Source of the DNA: CAVWNR01 sp963756525
Lineage (GTDB): Bacteria; Actinomycetota; Actinomycetes; Mycobacteriales; Jatrophihabitantaceae
Length of the DNA stretch: 64,000 bases
Assembly: GCA_963756525.1 (NCBI GenBank)
Contig: CAVWNR010000009.1
Location: 496,001 to 560,000 of the forward strand
Direction: 5' to 3'
Shown here: positions 16,689-25,163 of the stretch, in pieces
How the letters are laid out: every line of letters begins with the position of its first letter
Numbering within the stretch: the stretch's first letter is position 1
Notes under the pieces: generated by a model
Seen by the model: the letters and a program-made list of their open reading frames with translations, nothing else
Database searches by the model: none
What the model was told of the DNA's origin: nothing
Translations under genes and position numbers: made by a program

Positions 16689-18112
16689 CACCGGTCCTTG
16701 AGGGTCCAGCGCGGGCCGTGCGGGGTGTCTTCCACCTGCACGCCCGCCGCGCCGAGCTGGTCGCGGATCGCGTCCGCGGCGGCGTAGTCCTTGCGGGTGC
16801 GGGCCGCTTCGCGCTGGTCGAGGGCGACGCGGACCAGGTCGTCGACGGTCGAGCTGAGGTCCGCAGCCGACGTGTCGGCCCAGTCACGCGGATTGATGCC
16901 GAGCACCGATGTCATGGCGAGCACGAGGCCAAGGTTGCGCTTGAGCCTCTGGGCGTCGTCGGCATGGTACTGACTAGCCGGTGCCCAGCTGTCGACGAAT
17001 ACGTTCGACGCGCGAACTAGAGCGTGTACGTAAGCGAGCGCCTTGGGAACTCCCAGATCATCATCCATGGCCTGCGCAAATGGCGCAGGGAGCTCGGCTC
17101 CGGGTGGGGTAGGACCCAACAATTCCGTCGCACGGTGCACAAAACCTTCGATGCGCCGGTAGGCCACCGCGGCCTCGTCCAGCGCCTCCGGCGAGTACTC
17201 CATCACCGAGCGGTAGTGCGCGGCGCCGAGGTAGTAGCGGACCTCGGCCGGCCGCCAGTGCTTGACGATCTCGGTCACCGCCAGGGTGTTCCCCACCGAC
17301 TTGGACATCTTGGCGCCGCTCAGGTTGAGCAGCCCGCTGTGCATCCAGTAGCGCGCGAAGCCGTCGCCGGCGCCGCTGGACTGGGCCAGCTCGTTCTCGT
17401 GGTGCGGGAAGACGAGATCCAGCCCGCCGCCGTGGATGTCGAACGTCGGGCCCAGGTACTTCGTTGCCATCGCCGAGCACTCCAGATGCCAGCCCGGCCG
17501 GCCAGGTCCCCACGGCGTGGGCCACGCCGCGGTCTCCGGCTCGTCGGGCTTGTGCCCTTTCCACAGCGCGAAGTCACGCGGGTCGCGCTTGTGCGCGTCA
17601 CCGGCGCTATCGCCGGCCGGTTGCATCTCGTCGATCCGCTGTCCGGATAGCGAGCCGTAGGACGGCAGCGCCGCCACGTCGAAGAACACGTCACCGCCCG
17701 ACTCGTAGGCCAGCCCCTTGTCCATCAGCCGGGCGATCAGCTCGATCATCTCGGTAATGTGTCCGGTCGCCCGAGGCTCGTAGGTGGGCGGCAGGCAACC
17801 GAGCGCGGATTCCGCCGCCCGGATCTCCCGTTCGTTGCGGTAGGCCAGCGCCCACCACGGCTCGCCGGTCTCCCGCGCGTTGATCAGAATCTTGTCGTCG
17901 ATGTCGGTGACGTTGCGGACGAGGGTGACCTGGTAGCCGCTGCGTTCCAGCCAGCGGCGGAGGATGTCAGTGGTGACCCAGTTGCGGACGTGCCCGATGT
18001 GCGGCGGCCCTTGCACGGTGAGGCCGCACAGGTAGATCGACGCCTTGCCGGCATGCAGCGGCTGGAACGGCCGCAGCGACCGGCTCGCGGTGTCGTACAG
18101 GTGCAGCGCCAC
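16688..18112 (-). CDS. cysS: Cysteinyl-tRNA synthetase
   Basis: Class I aminoacyl-tRNA synthetase of 474 residues that charges tRNA-Cys. It has the HIGH motif as PPHIGHVRN near residue 37, zinc ligands in the LCGLTVQ region and in LECSAMA, HPHHENE-type segment VFPHHENELAQS, and KMSKS as GAKMSKSVGN near residue 270. The length is normal. GTG at 18112 with AGGAA 8 bases upstream. First gene of cysS-rlmB. It is divergent from the cystathionine synthase family gene; a 68-bp palindromic repeat lies between them. The minus-strand paralogue MshC also resembles CysS, but the length and full C-terminal domain favour CysS. Confidence 0.93.
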   Translation of the reverse strand: MALHLYDTASRSLRPFQPLHAGKASIYLCGLTVQGPPHIGHVRNWVTTDILRRWLERSGYQVTLVRNVTDIDDKILINARETGEPWWALAYRNEREIRAAESALGCLPPTYEPRATGHITEMIELIARLMDKGLAYESGGDVFFDVAALPSYGSLSGQRIDEMQPAGDSAGDAHKRDPRDFALWKGHKPDEPETAAWPTPWGPGRPGWHLECSAMATKYLGPTFDIHGGGLDLVFPHHENELAQSSGAGDGFARYWMHSGLLNLSGAKMSKSVGNTLAVTEIVKHWRPAEVRYYLGAAHYRSVMEYSPEALDEAAVAYRRIEGFVHRATELLGPTPPGAELPAPFAQAMDDDLGVPKALAYVHALVRASNVFVDSWAPASQYHADDAQRLKRNLGLVLAMTSVLGINPRDWADTSAADLSSTVDDLVRVALDQREAARTRKDYAAADAIRDQLGAAGVQVEDTPHGPRWTLKDR

Positions 18113-18159
18113 CGCGCCATCCTAATGAGCGCCGTGACCGCGGACGTGAGACCGAGTCG

Positions 18160-18227
18160 ATCACGTTTTCCCCGCGGGTGCCCGGTCGACGCGCCCCCAA
18201 CCGGATCTTGGCGGGGAAAAGGTGATC
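18160..18227. repeat. Dispersed intergenic palindrome, family A copy 1
   Basis: Left arm GATCACGTTTTCCCCGC (18160-18176) is matched by the inverted right arm GCGGGGAAAAGGTGATC (18211-18227) at 16 of 17 positions, with a 34-base spacer. A second copy with the same arms lies at 41587-41655. Both sit between divergent genes. The right arm touches the -35 region of the plus-strand gene at 18254. Confidence 0.8.
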
Positions 18228-18240
18228 AACTCCGGGCGGA

Positions 18241-18246
18241 TAGTGT
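18241..18246 (+). promoter_or_regulatory. -10 box TAGTGT for a leaderless mRNA
   Basis: TAGTGT is followed after 7 bases by the GTG at 18254, the leaderless spacing seen repeatedly in this window. Confidence 0.5.
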
Positions 18247-18253
18247 CGCGGCC

Positions 18254-19369
18254 GTGACGCATCCGCCGCTTCGTCCCGAGTCCGCCGTCGTAGCCAGCGG
18301 CCGCCTGTCCGCCGCGCCGGGCGCCCCGCTCAACCAGTCGATCGTGCTCAGCGCAACGTTCCGGCACGCGCCGGAGGGCAACCACTATCTGCGCAGCGAG
18401 GGCAGCGAGACTATTCGCGCGTTCGAACAGGCGATCGGCGACCTGGAGGGCGGCCACGCCGTCGCCTTCAGCAGCGGCATGGCCGCGGTAGCGGCGATCG
18501 CCGAAGGACGTCCGGCCGGCACGGTCGCGGTCATCCCTGACGCCGCCTACAACGGATCGCTCGCCCTCTTCGACGAGCAGCAACGGCTCGGCCGGATGGC
18601 GGTGCGCCCGGTCGACGTCACCGACACGGCCGCCGTGCGCGACGCGCTTCCCGGCGCGGACCTGCTCTGGCTGGAGACCGTGACCAATCCCCTGATGGGG
18701 GTCGCCGACCTACCGGAGCTGATCGGCGCCGCGCACGACGCGGACGTATTGACCTGCGTGGACGCGACGTTCTCCACCCCGCTGCTGATCCGGCCGCTCG
18801 AGCACGGCGCGGACGTGGTCATGCACTCGGCGACGAAGTACCTGTCCGGGCACTCCGACCTGCTGATGGGCGTACTCGTCACCCCATCCGTCGAGCGCGC
18901 CGGTGAGCTGCGCCAGCGTCGCGAGCTCACCGGCGCCGTCCCCGGCGCGCTCGAGTGCTACCTCGCGCTGCGCGGGCTGCGCACGCTCGCGGTACGGATG
19001 CAACGAGCGCAGGCCAACGCCGGCGAGCTCGCGCGCCGGCTGGCGGAGCACCCGCATGTCACCCGGGTCCGCTACCCCGGCTTGCCGGACGACCCGTTCC
19101 ACGAGCGGGCGACCCGGCTGCACGCCGGCTACGGCGCGATGCTGTCGTTCGAGGTCGCGGGGAGCGCCGAAGACGCCGAGCAAGTCTGCGTATCGGTTCG
19201 CCTCATCAACCACGCCACGAGCCTCGGCGGCGTCGAGTCGCTGATCGAGCGTCGCGCGCGCTACGCCATCGACGCCGCGCACGGCACGCCGCCGACCCTG
19301 CTTCGGCTCTCGGTCGGCATCGAGCACGTCGAGGATCTCTGGGCCGATCTCGAGCAGGCGCTCCGGTAG
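18254..19369 (+). CDS. Cystathionine gamma-synthase/lyase family PLP enzyme
   Basis: Cys/Met-metabolism PLP enzyme (fold type I) of 371 residues. Diagnostic segments: the N-terminal LNQSIVLSATF, the SSGMAAVAAI loop near residue 80 that binds the PLP phosphate, VDATFSTPLL near residue 170, and the PLP-lysine block VVMHSATKYLSGHSDLLMG near residue 195; the C-terminus has SLGGVESLIE. Family members either join O-succinyl- or O-acetyl-homoserine with cysteine, or cleave cystathionine; the sequence does not settle which. The longer upstream reading is a shadow over cysS. The GTG start is supported by the TAGTGT box. The stop lies one base from the end of glpK. Confidence 0.87.
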   Translation: MTHPPLRPESAVVASGRLSAAPGAPLNQSIVLSATFRHAPEGNHYLRSEGSETIRAFEQAIGDLEGGHAVAFSSGMAAVAAIAEGRPAGTVAVIPDAAYNGSLALFDEQQRLGRMAVRPVDVTDTAAVRDALPGADLLWLETVTNPLMGVADLPELIGAAHDADVLTCVDATFSTPLLIRPLEHGADVVMHSATKYLSGHSDLLMGVLVTPSVERAGELRQRRELTGAVPGALECYLALRGLRTLAVRMQRAQANAGELARRLAEHPHVTRVRYPGLPDDPFHERATRLHAGYGAMLSFEVAGSAEDAEQVCVSVRLINHATSLGGVESLIERRARYAIDAAHGTPPTLLRLSVGIEHVEDLWADLEQALR

Positions 19370-19370
19370 G

Positions 19371-20888
19371 TCAGCCCACGTCGACCCAATCGAGGGTCCG
19401 GGCGACGGCCTTAGTCCATTTGGCGTATCCCTCGGCTCGCCGTTCCTCGTCCCACTGCGGCAGCCAACGCTTGGACTCGCGCCACTTCGCCCGCAGCTCC
19501 GCCGGCCCGGACCAGACACCGGATGCCAGCCCAGCGGCGTACGCGGCGCCGAGCGCGGTCGTCTCGGTCAGCACCGGACGGCTCACCGGCACGCCGAGGA
19601 TGTCGGCCTGCAACTGCATGCACAGCTGGTTCGCGGTGACCCCACCGTCGACCTTCAGCACGTCCAGCGCGCTTCCAGCGTCCTGCGCCATCGCCTCGGC
19701 GACGTCGCGGCTCTGGTAGCAGATCGCCTCGAGCGTGGCCCGGGCAAGATGCGCCTTGGTGTTGTACCGGGACAGCCCGACGATCACCCCGCGCGCGTCG
19801 CTGCGCCAATGCGGCGCGAACAGCCCGGAGAACGCCGGCACGAAGTACACCCCACCGCTGTCCGGAACCTGCCGGGCGAGTGCCTCGATCCCGGACGCGT
19901 CGGAGATCACGCCGAGCTGGTCACGCAGCCACTGCACCGCTGAGCCGGTGACTGCAATCGACCCCTCCAGCGCGTACACCGGCGCGGCGTCGCCGAACCG
20001 GTAGCACACCGTCGTCAGCAGCCCGTGCCGGCTGCGCACCGCCTTTTCGCCGGTGTTCAGCAGCAGGAAGTTGCCGGTGCCGTAAGTGTTCTTAGCCTCG
20101 CCGGCGGCGAAGCAGACCTGGCCCACGGTGGCCGCCTGCTGATCGCCCAGGATGCCCGTGATCGCGACGTCGGCGAGTTCGTCCGGCCGGGTGACCGTGC
20201 CGTACGCCGACGGGTCCGACGAGGGCCGGATCGCCGGCAGCATCGCACGTGGGATGCCGAACAGTGCGATCAGCTCGTCGTCCCAGTCGAGGGTGTCGAG
20301 ATCCATCAGCATGGTGCGGCTGGCGTTGGTCGGATCGGTGACGTGCACGCCGCCATCCGGACCGCCGGTAAGGTTCCAGATCAGCCAGCTGTCGACGGTG
20401 CCGAAGATGGCCTCGCCGCGCTCGGCGGCGGCGCGCACGCCGTCGAGGTTCTCCAGGATCCACTGCACCTTCGCGGCCGAGAAGTAGGTCGCCGGCGGCA
20501 GCCCGGCGCGGACCCGGATCAGCTCGCCGGCGCCGGAACGCTCGAGCGCGGCGGCGATCCGGTCGGTGCGGGTGTCCTGCCAGACGATGGCGTTGTAGTA
20601 GGGACGCCCGGTGCGGCGGTCCCAGACGACGGCGGTCTCCCGCTGGTTCGTCACGCCGATCGCGGCGAGGTCGGCGGCGCGCAGCCGCGCGGAGCTCATC
20701 GCCGACCGGATGACCGTGACGCAACGTTCCCAGATCTGCGCCGGGTCGTGCTCCACCCAACCGGCGCGGGGCAGCACTTGGGTGTGCTCGAGCTGGTGGC
20801 TGCCGACGACCTCCCCGCTACCGTCGAAAATCATGAATCGGGTGCTGGACGTGCCCTGGTCCAGCGCGCCGACGAGGGATGCCGTCAA
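19371..20888 (-). CDS. glpK: Glycerol kinase
   Basis: FGGY-family kinase of 505 residues that makes glycerol-3-phosphate. The start GALDQGTSSTRFMIFD is the family phosphate-binding loop; TNQRET, YNAIVWQDTRT and the ATP-binding AYALEGSI-like block (VYALEGSIAVTGSAVQWL) follow, and the C-terminal KVDGGVTANQLCMQLQAD is the second FGGY signature. The start is a TTG whose last bases overlap the previous stop as TTGA; an ATG is not available and a longer frame runs into the upstream gene. The order trpS - RNA ligase - glpK with overlaps suggests one transcript. No glpF or glpD is nearby. Confidence 0.93.
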   Translation of the reverse strand: MTASLVGALDQGTSSTRFMIFDGSGEVVGSHQLEHTQVLPRAGWVEHDPAQIWERCVTVIRSAMSSARLRAADLAAIGVTNQRETAVVWDRRTGRPYYNAIVWQDTRTDRIAAALERSGAGELIRVRAGLPPATYFSAAKVQWILENLDGVRAAAERGEAIFGTVDSWLIWNLTGGPDGGVHVTDPTNASRTMLMDLDTLDWDDELIALFGIPRAMLPAIRPSSDPSAYGTVTRPDELADVAITGILGDQQAATVGQVCFAAGEAKNTYGTGNFLLLNTGEKAVRSRHGLLTTVCYRFGDAAPVYALEGSIAVTGSAVQWLRDQLGVISDASGIEALARQVPDSGGVYFVPAFSGLFAPHWRSDARGVIVGLSRYNTKAHLARATLEAICYQSRDVAEAMAQDAGSALDVLKVDGGVTANQLCMQLQADILGVPVSRPVLTETTALGAAYAAGLASGVWSGPAELRAKWRESKRWLPQWDEERRAEGYAKWTKAVARTLDWVDVG

Positions 20889-21412
20889 CAAGTCCCCAGC
20901 TGGAACTGCGCGCGCGGCGTCCACTGACCGCTGCGCGCCCGCTCGAACAGCGTGAAACCGTTGACCCGGAACCGGGCGATGAACGTCGCCAGGCCGTCGT
21001 AGGCGAGATCCAGCGCCTCGTCGGACACGTCGTGGGCGACGGTGACGTGCGGGTGGTAGGGGAACTCGAGCTCGCGGTCGAGCGGCCCGGTGCGGATGGC
21101 CTGCTCCAGCAACTCGCAGTCCGCCACGCCCCGCGCGACTTGGATGAACACGACCGGTGAGGCGGGCCGGAAGGTCCCCGTGCCGGACAGATGCATGACG
21201 AACGGGTCGCAGGTGGCGGCCGCCTCGGTCAGGTGCAGCTCGACCTTGTCCAGCTGGTCCGCCGGGACCGGGGTCGGCGGCAGCAATGTCACGTGCGGCC
21301 AGATCAGCTCGGCCTGCGGATCGCCCACCCGGCGCCGCCACGCGGACAACACCGTGGCATGCGGCTCCGGAATCGCGATCGCGACCCCGAGGATCACCCG
21401 CCCGCTGGCCAT
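20885..21412 (-). CDS. 2'-5' RNA ligase / cyclic phosphodiesterase family protein
   Basis: A 175-residue 2H-phosphoesterase superfamily protein. Two His-x-Thr motifs are present: PHVTLLPP near residue 41 and HPHVTVAHD near residue 122, the catalytic pair of this fold. Members act on 2',3'-cyclic or 2'-5' RNA linkages; the true substrate here is unknown. The ATG at 21412 follows the trpS stop by 4 bases; a longer in-frame start at 21445 would overlap trpS. The stop overlaps the glpK TTG start. The link to trpS in an operon may reflect RNA metabolism, but this is only context. Confidence 0.85.
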   Translation of the reverse strand: MASGRVILGVAIAIPEPHATVLSAWRRRVGDPQAELIWPHVTLLPPTPVPADQLDKVELHLTEAAATCDPFVMHLSGTGTFRPASPVVFIQVARGVADCELLEQAIRTGPLDRELEFPYHPHVTVAHDVSDEALDLAYDGLATFIARFRVNGFTLFERARSGQWTPRAQFQLGTC

Positions 21413-21416
21413 CGGC

Positions 21417-22451
21417 TCACCGTACCGGCCGGCTCGCGGCATCACCCGTTTCGGTCAGGAAGCCGACCCGGTCGTAGACCGCGGCCCGGGTCAGCGAGGC
21501 GACCGCCCGCGCGTGCTCGGCGCCGCCCGCCAGGATCCGGTCCAGTTCGGCCGGATCGTCCAGCAGCTGGGCGGTCCGTTTCGCGAACGGCTCGGCGAAC
21601 GCGATCACGGCATCGGCGGTGGCGGCTTTGAGCGCTCCGTATCCCTTCCCGGCGAAGTCCGCGGCGACGTCCGGCACGCCGCGGTCGGTCACCGCGGCGA
21701 GGATGGCCAGCAGGTTCGAGACTCCGGGCTTGGCCTGCGGGTCATAGCTGACCTCGGTACCGGTGTCGGTGACCGCCCGCTTGATCTTGCGGCTGAGCAC
21801 GAGCGGCTCGTCGAGCAGGTTGATCGTGCCGGCGTCGCCCAGCGACTTGCTCATCTTGGCCGTCGGATCCTGCAGGTCGAGGATCTTCGCCGCGCCGGAC
21901 GGGATGAACGGCTCCGGGACGGTGAACGTCTCGCCGTAGCGGGCATTGAACCGCTGGGCGAGGTTGCGGGTCAGCTCCAGGTGCTGGCGCTGGTCCTCGC
22001 CGACCGGCACCGCGTCGGCCTGGTAGACCAGGATGTCGGCTGCCTGCAGCACCGGATAGGTGAACAGCCCGACCGAGGCGCCGCCACCGCGCGCCATCTT
22101 GTCCTTGAACTGCGTCATCCGGTTGGCCTCGCCGAAGCCGGTCAGGCACTCCAGCACCCAGGACAGCTGCACGTGGTCGGGGACGTGGCTCTGCGCGAAC
22201 AGCGTGCAGCGGGCCGGATCGAGACCGGCGGCCAGCAGCTGCGCGGCGGCCACCCTGGTGCGGTGGCGCAGCTCGTCCGGCGACGGCGGGTCGAGCGTGA
22301 TCGCGTGTAGGTCGACCACGCAGTAGAACGCGTCGTGCGTGTCCTGCAGGGCCACCCACTGTTTGACCGCGCCGAGGTAGTTGCCTAGGTGGAAGGACGC
22401 GGCGGTCGGCTGAATGCCGGACAACACGCGAGGGCGGCCAGAGCTTGGCAT
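21417..22451 (-). CDS. trpS: Tryptophanyl-tRNA synthetase
   Basis: Class I synthetase of 344 residues charging tRNA-Trp. Text includes RPRVLSGIQPTAASFHLGNYLGA, of which HLGN is the HIGH-like motif, then DLHAIT, the VLQAADILVYQAD block, and KMSKS as TAKMSKSLGD near residue 195. The ATG at 22451 has GGGAA upstream and gives the usual N-terminus; an in-frame GTG at 22472 would add seven residues. It follows the CBS-domain protein on the same strand by about 32 bases. High confidence by motifs and length. Confidence 0.95.
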   Translation of the reverse strand: MPSSGRPRVLSGIQPTAASFHLGNYLGAVKQWVALQDTHDAFYCVVDLHAITLDPPSPDELRHRTRVAAAQLLAAGLDPARCTLFAQSHVPDHVQLSWVLECLTGFGEANRMTQFKDKMARGGGASVGLFTYPVLQAADILVYQADAVPVGEDQRQHLELTRNLAQRFNARYGETFTVPEPFIPSGAAKILDLQDPTAKMSKSLGDAGTINLLDEPLVLSRKIKRAVTDTGTEVSYDPQAKPGVSNLLAILAAVTDRGVPDVAADFAGKGYGALKAATADAVIAFAEPFAKRTAQLLDDPAELDRILAGGAEHARAVASLTRAAVYDRVGFLTETGDAASRPVR

Positions 22452-22483
22452 GGTTCCCGATTCTGGCAGCACCGCCGCGCCGC

Positions 22484-23794
22484 TCAGCTAGGGGTCGGCG
22501 CCTTGTCGCCGATCCCCGGCGGCGGGCTGATCCGCACCCGCGCCGCCCGGTGCCCGTCGACCGCGGTGACCGCCAGGCGGTAGCCGTTGCACTCGACCTC
22601 GTCGCCCAGCGCGGGAAGCCGGCCCAGCGCCGACATGACGAAGCCCGCGGCGGTCTCATACGGTCCCTCCGGCACTTCCAGGCCGGTCACCTCCGCCACC
22701 TCGTCCAGGTTCTCCCGGCCGTCGATCTCCACCGCGCCGCCGACCAGCCGCCGGGTGCCGGCCTCGCTCGTGTCGTACTCGTCGCGGATGTCGCCGATGA
22801 CCTCCTCGATGAGGTCCTCCAGCGTGACGATCCCGTCGGTGCCGCCGTACTCGTCCACCACGATCGCGAGGTGGTGGCCCTCGCGGCGCATCTCGGAGAG
22901 CGCGGCGAGGACGTTCTTGGAGCCCGGGAGCTGCTTAACTTCGCGGGCGAGGTCGCCGACCGTGCGGCCGCGGTCGGTACGCGCCTCGCCGAGGAACAGG
23001 TCTCGCAGATGCACGAAGCCGCGGATGTCGTCCTCGCTGCGGCCGACCACCGGGTAGCGCGAATGCGGCGACTCGCCGGTGATCTTGGCCGCTCGGCTGG
23101 CCGTCATCGACGCCTCGAGGAAGGTCACCTCGGTGCGGGGCACCATCACCTCGCTCACCGACCGCTCGCCCGCGGCGAAGACCTCGTCGATCAGCCGCCG
23201 CTCGTCCGTGCTGAGCGCCTCGTGCGCGGCGACCAAGCCGCGTAGCTCCTCTTCGCTGATCGCCTCCCGCCCGACTTTCGGGTCGCCGCCCAGCAGCCGG
23301 ACCAGCACGTCGGTGCATTTCGAGATCAGCCAGATGGCCGGACGGCAGATGGTGGCGATCCGGTTCAGCGTCGGGCTGACCATCTTCGCGGTGCCCTCGG
23401 TGCGCTGCAGGGCCATCCGTTTCGGCACCAGCTCCCCGACGACGAGCGTGACGAACGAGATCAGCAGCGTTACCCCGATGAAGCCGATCACGCTCGCCGG
23501 CCCGGCCGACATCCCGGCGCGCTGCATAGCGTGTTTCGCCTGCGCGGACAGGGTGATCGCACCGAACGCGCTGGACAGCAACGAGGTGAGGGTGACCCCG
23601 ATCTGCACGGTGGCGAGGAACCGGTTCGGGTCGCGGGCCAGCCGGGCGACAGCCGCGCCGCGCCGTCCGGTTTCGGCGAGGGCACGGACCTGGCCTTCCC
23701 GCAGCGACACCAGCGCGATCTCTGATGCGACGAACAGCGCCTCGACGAGGATCAGGACGACGACGATGCCGATGTTGAGCAGGGTGGAGTTCAT
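22484..23794 (-). CDS. HlyC/CorC (CNNM) family transporter with CBS domains
   Basis: A 436-residue membrane protein. Residues about 1-190 form the DUF21/CNNM domain with three to four hydrophobic segments and the motif FVTLVVGELVPKRMAL; about 205-335 hold two CBS domains (MVPRTEVTFLEA and VVDEYGGTDGIVTLEDLIEE, the latter very typical); about 350-430 is the CorC_HlyC transporter-associated domain. Relatives are implicated in magnesium/cobalt efflux or sodium-magnesium exchange, not in haemolysis. Starts ATG with AGGTG upstream. Divergent from galK. The ion transported is not determined by sequence. Confidence 0.9.
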   Translation of the reverse strand: MNSTLLNIGIVVVLILVEALFVASEIALVSLREGQVRALAETGRRGAAVARLARDPNRFLATVQIGVTLTSLLSSAFGAITLSAQAKHAMQRAGMSAGPASVIGFIGVTLLISFVTLVVGELVPKRMALQRTEGTAKMVSPTLNRIATICRPAIWLISKCTDVLVRLLGGDPKVGREAISEEELRGLVAAHEALSTDERRLIDEVFAAGERSVSEVMVPRTEVTFLEASMTASRAAKITGESPHSRYPVVGRSEDDIRGFVHLRDLFLGEARTDRGRTVGDLAREVKQLPGSKNVLAALSEMRREGHHLAIVVDEYGGTDGIVTLEDLIEEVIGDIRDEYDTSEAGTRRLVGGAVEIDGRENLDEVAEVTGLEVPEGPYETAAGFVMSALGRLPALGDEVECNGYRLAVTAVDGHRAARVRISPPPGIGDKAPTPS

Positions 23795-23918
23795 CGCACC
23801 TGGGTATGTCGGCCGGTCACGTTGGAATTGTACGGACCGGGCGGGCTAGCGCGATCTTCCGGCGCCCTGCGCTCTGGTAGCTTGCGGGCGACTGCGCGAG
23901 CTCGTGAGGAGGCTCCGG

Positions 23919-25031
23919 ATGCCGGACGCGGCGACGTGGCGAGCGCCGGGACGGGTCAACCTCATCGGCGAACACACCGACTACAACGGCGGGTTCGCGC
24001 TGCCGCTGGCGATCGCGCAGGGCTGCACCGCGACGGCGCGGCGGGCCGCAGATGGCATGCTGCACCTCGACTCCGCGCAGCGCAGGGGTTCGGTGCGCGT
24101 GCCGCTGGCCGGGCTGGGCCCGGGAGCGGTCGGCGGATGGGTCGCCTACCCGGCCGGGGTCGTGTGGGCGCTGGCCGAGCGCGGACTGCTGCCAGCGGAC
24201 TTCGCCGGCCTCGACGTGCACCTCGACAGCGACGTGCCGTCCGGGCTGGGGCTGTCGTCCTCCGCAGCGCTGATCTGCGCGCTGGCCGGCGCCGTGAACG
24301 ACCTGCTCGAGCTGGGCCTCTCCCGCGAGGAGCTCGTCGCGCTCACACACGACGCGGAGAACGACTTCGTCGGCGCGCCCACGGGTGGGATGGACCAGAT
24401 GGCGTCGCTGCTCTGCACGCCGGCGCACGTGCTGCTCTGCGACATGCGCGACTGGACGGCGACGCCGGTGCCGTTCGACGTCGAGGCGGCGGGCCTGACC
24501 CTGCTCGTGGCCGACACCCGCGCTGCGCACCGGCACGCCGACGGTGAGTACGCGCAGCGGCGGGCGGACTGCGCCGAGGCCGCCCGCGTCCTCGGCGTCG
24601 CCTCACTGCGCGAGCTCGGCCCGGACGACCTGGACGGCGCGCTCGCCCACCTGCCCGCCGAGCTGCTTCGGCGGCGGGTTCGCCACGTCGTCACCGAGAA
24701 CGAGCGGGTGCTGCGCACCGTCGAGCTGCTGCGCGCCGAAAAGCTCGCCGAGATCGGGCCGCTGCTCACCGAGTCGCACGCGTCCATGCGCGATGACTAC
24801 GAGATCACCGTGCCGGAGGTCGACGCCGCGGTCGAGGCGCTGCTCGCCGCCGGCGCGCTCGGCGCGCGGATGACCGGCGGTGGCTTCGGCGGCTGCGTGA
24901 TCGGGCTGCTCGGCACGGACAGCGTCGAGACCGGGCTGCAGGCGGTGCGGGCGGCGTTTCGACGCTCGGGTTTCGCGCGGCCGGCGTTCTTCACCGCCGC
25001 CGCCGCCGACGGTGCGCACCCCGTCGGCTGA
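23919..25031 (+). CDS. galK: Galactokinase
   Basis: GHMP kinase of 370 residues of the Leloir pathway, ATP-dependent C1 phosphorylation of galactose. The galactokinase signature GRVNLIGEHTDYNGGF is near residue 10, the ATP loop GLGLSSSAALICAL near residue 107 and the C-terminal GARMTGGGFGGCVI near residue 320. The ATG at 23919 is chosen because GAGGAGG lies 6-7 bases upstream; a GTG at 23904 overlaps that site. No galE or galT is adjacent. A 45-bp palindrome follows before the converging icd gene. Confidence 0.93.
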   Translation: MPDAATWRAPGRVNLIGEHTDYNGGFALPLAIAQGCTATARRAADGMLHLDSAQRRGSVRVPLAGLGPGAVGGWVAYPAGVVWALAERGLLPADFAGLDVHLDSDVPSGLGLSSSAALICALAGAVNDLLELGLSREELVALTHDAENDFVGAPTGGMDQMASLLCTPAHVLLCDMRDWTATPVPFDVEAAGLTLLVADTRAAHRHADGEYAQRRADCAEAARVLGVASLRELGPDDLDGALAHLPAELLRRRVRHVVTENERVLRTVELLRAEKLAEIGPLLTESHASMRDDYEITVPEVDAAVEALLAAGALGARMTGGGFGGCVIGLLGTDSVETGLQAVRAAFRRSGFARPAFFTAAAADGAHPVG

Positions 25032-25055
25032 CCTGTATGGCTCGCCGCCCGGGCG

Positions 25056-25100
25056 TGATCATGCGTTTCGTGCAGGAATCTTGCACTAAACCGATGATCA
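25056..25100. repeat. Dispersed 45-bp palindrome, family C copy 1
   Basis: The sequence starts TGATCATGCGTTTCGTGCA and ends with the near-inverse ACTAAACCGATGATCA, so the arms pair around a short centre (GGAATC). The second copy at 58928-58972 has the same length and 39 of 45 identical bases. It lies between the convergent stops of galK and icd and could act as a two-way terminator. Confidence 0.8.
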
Positions 25101-25163
25101 ATCGCGTCGGCGGCGACGAAGTGATCGGGAGGGACCGGCGGCCCCGAGCGGCGGCGGGCGCGG

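Noticed and set aside
16688..18112. MshC (mycothiol ligase) instead of CysS
   Set aside because: The 474-residue length with a full C-terminal tRNA-binding region and linkage to rlmB fit cysteinyl-tRNA synthetase; MshC is usually shorter.
17967..18200. Small minus-strand ORF over the cysS start
   Set aside because: It is a shadow in another frame of cysS and the intergenic palindrome, without a ribosome-binding site or family resemblance.
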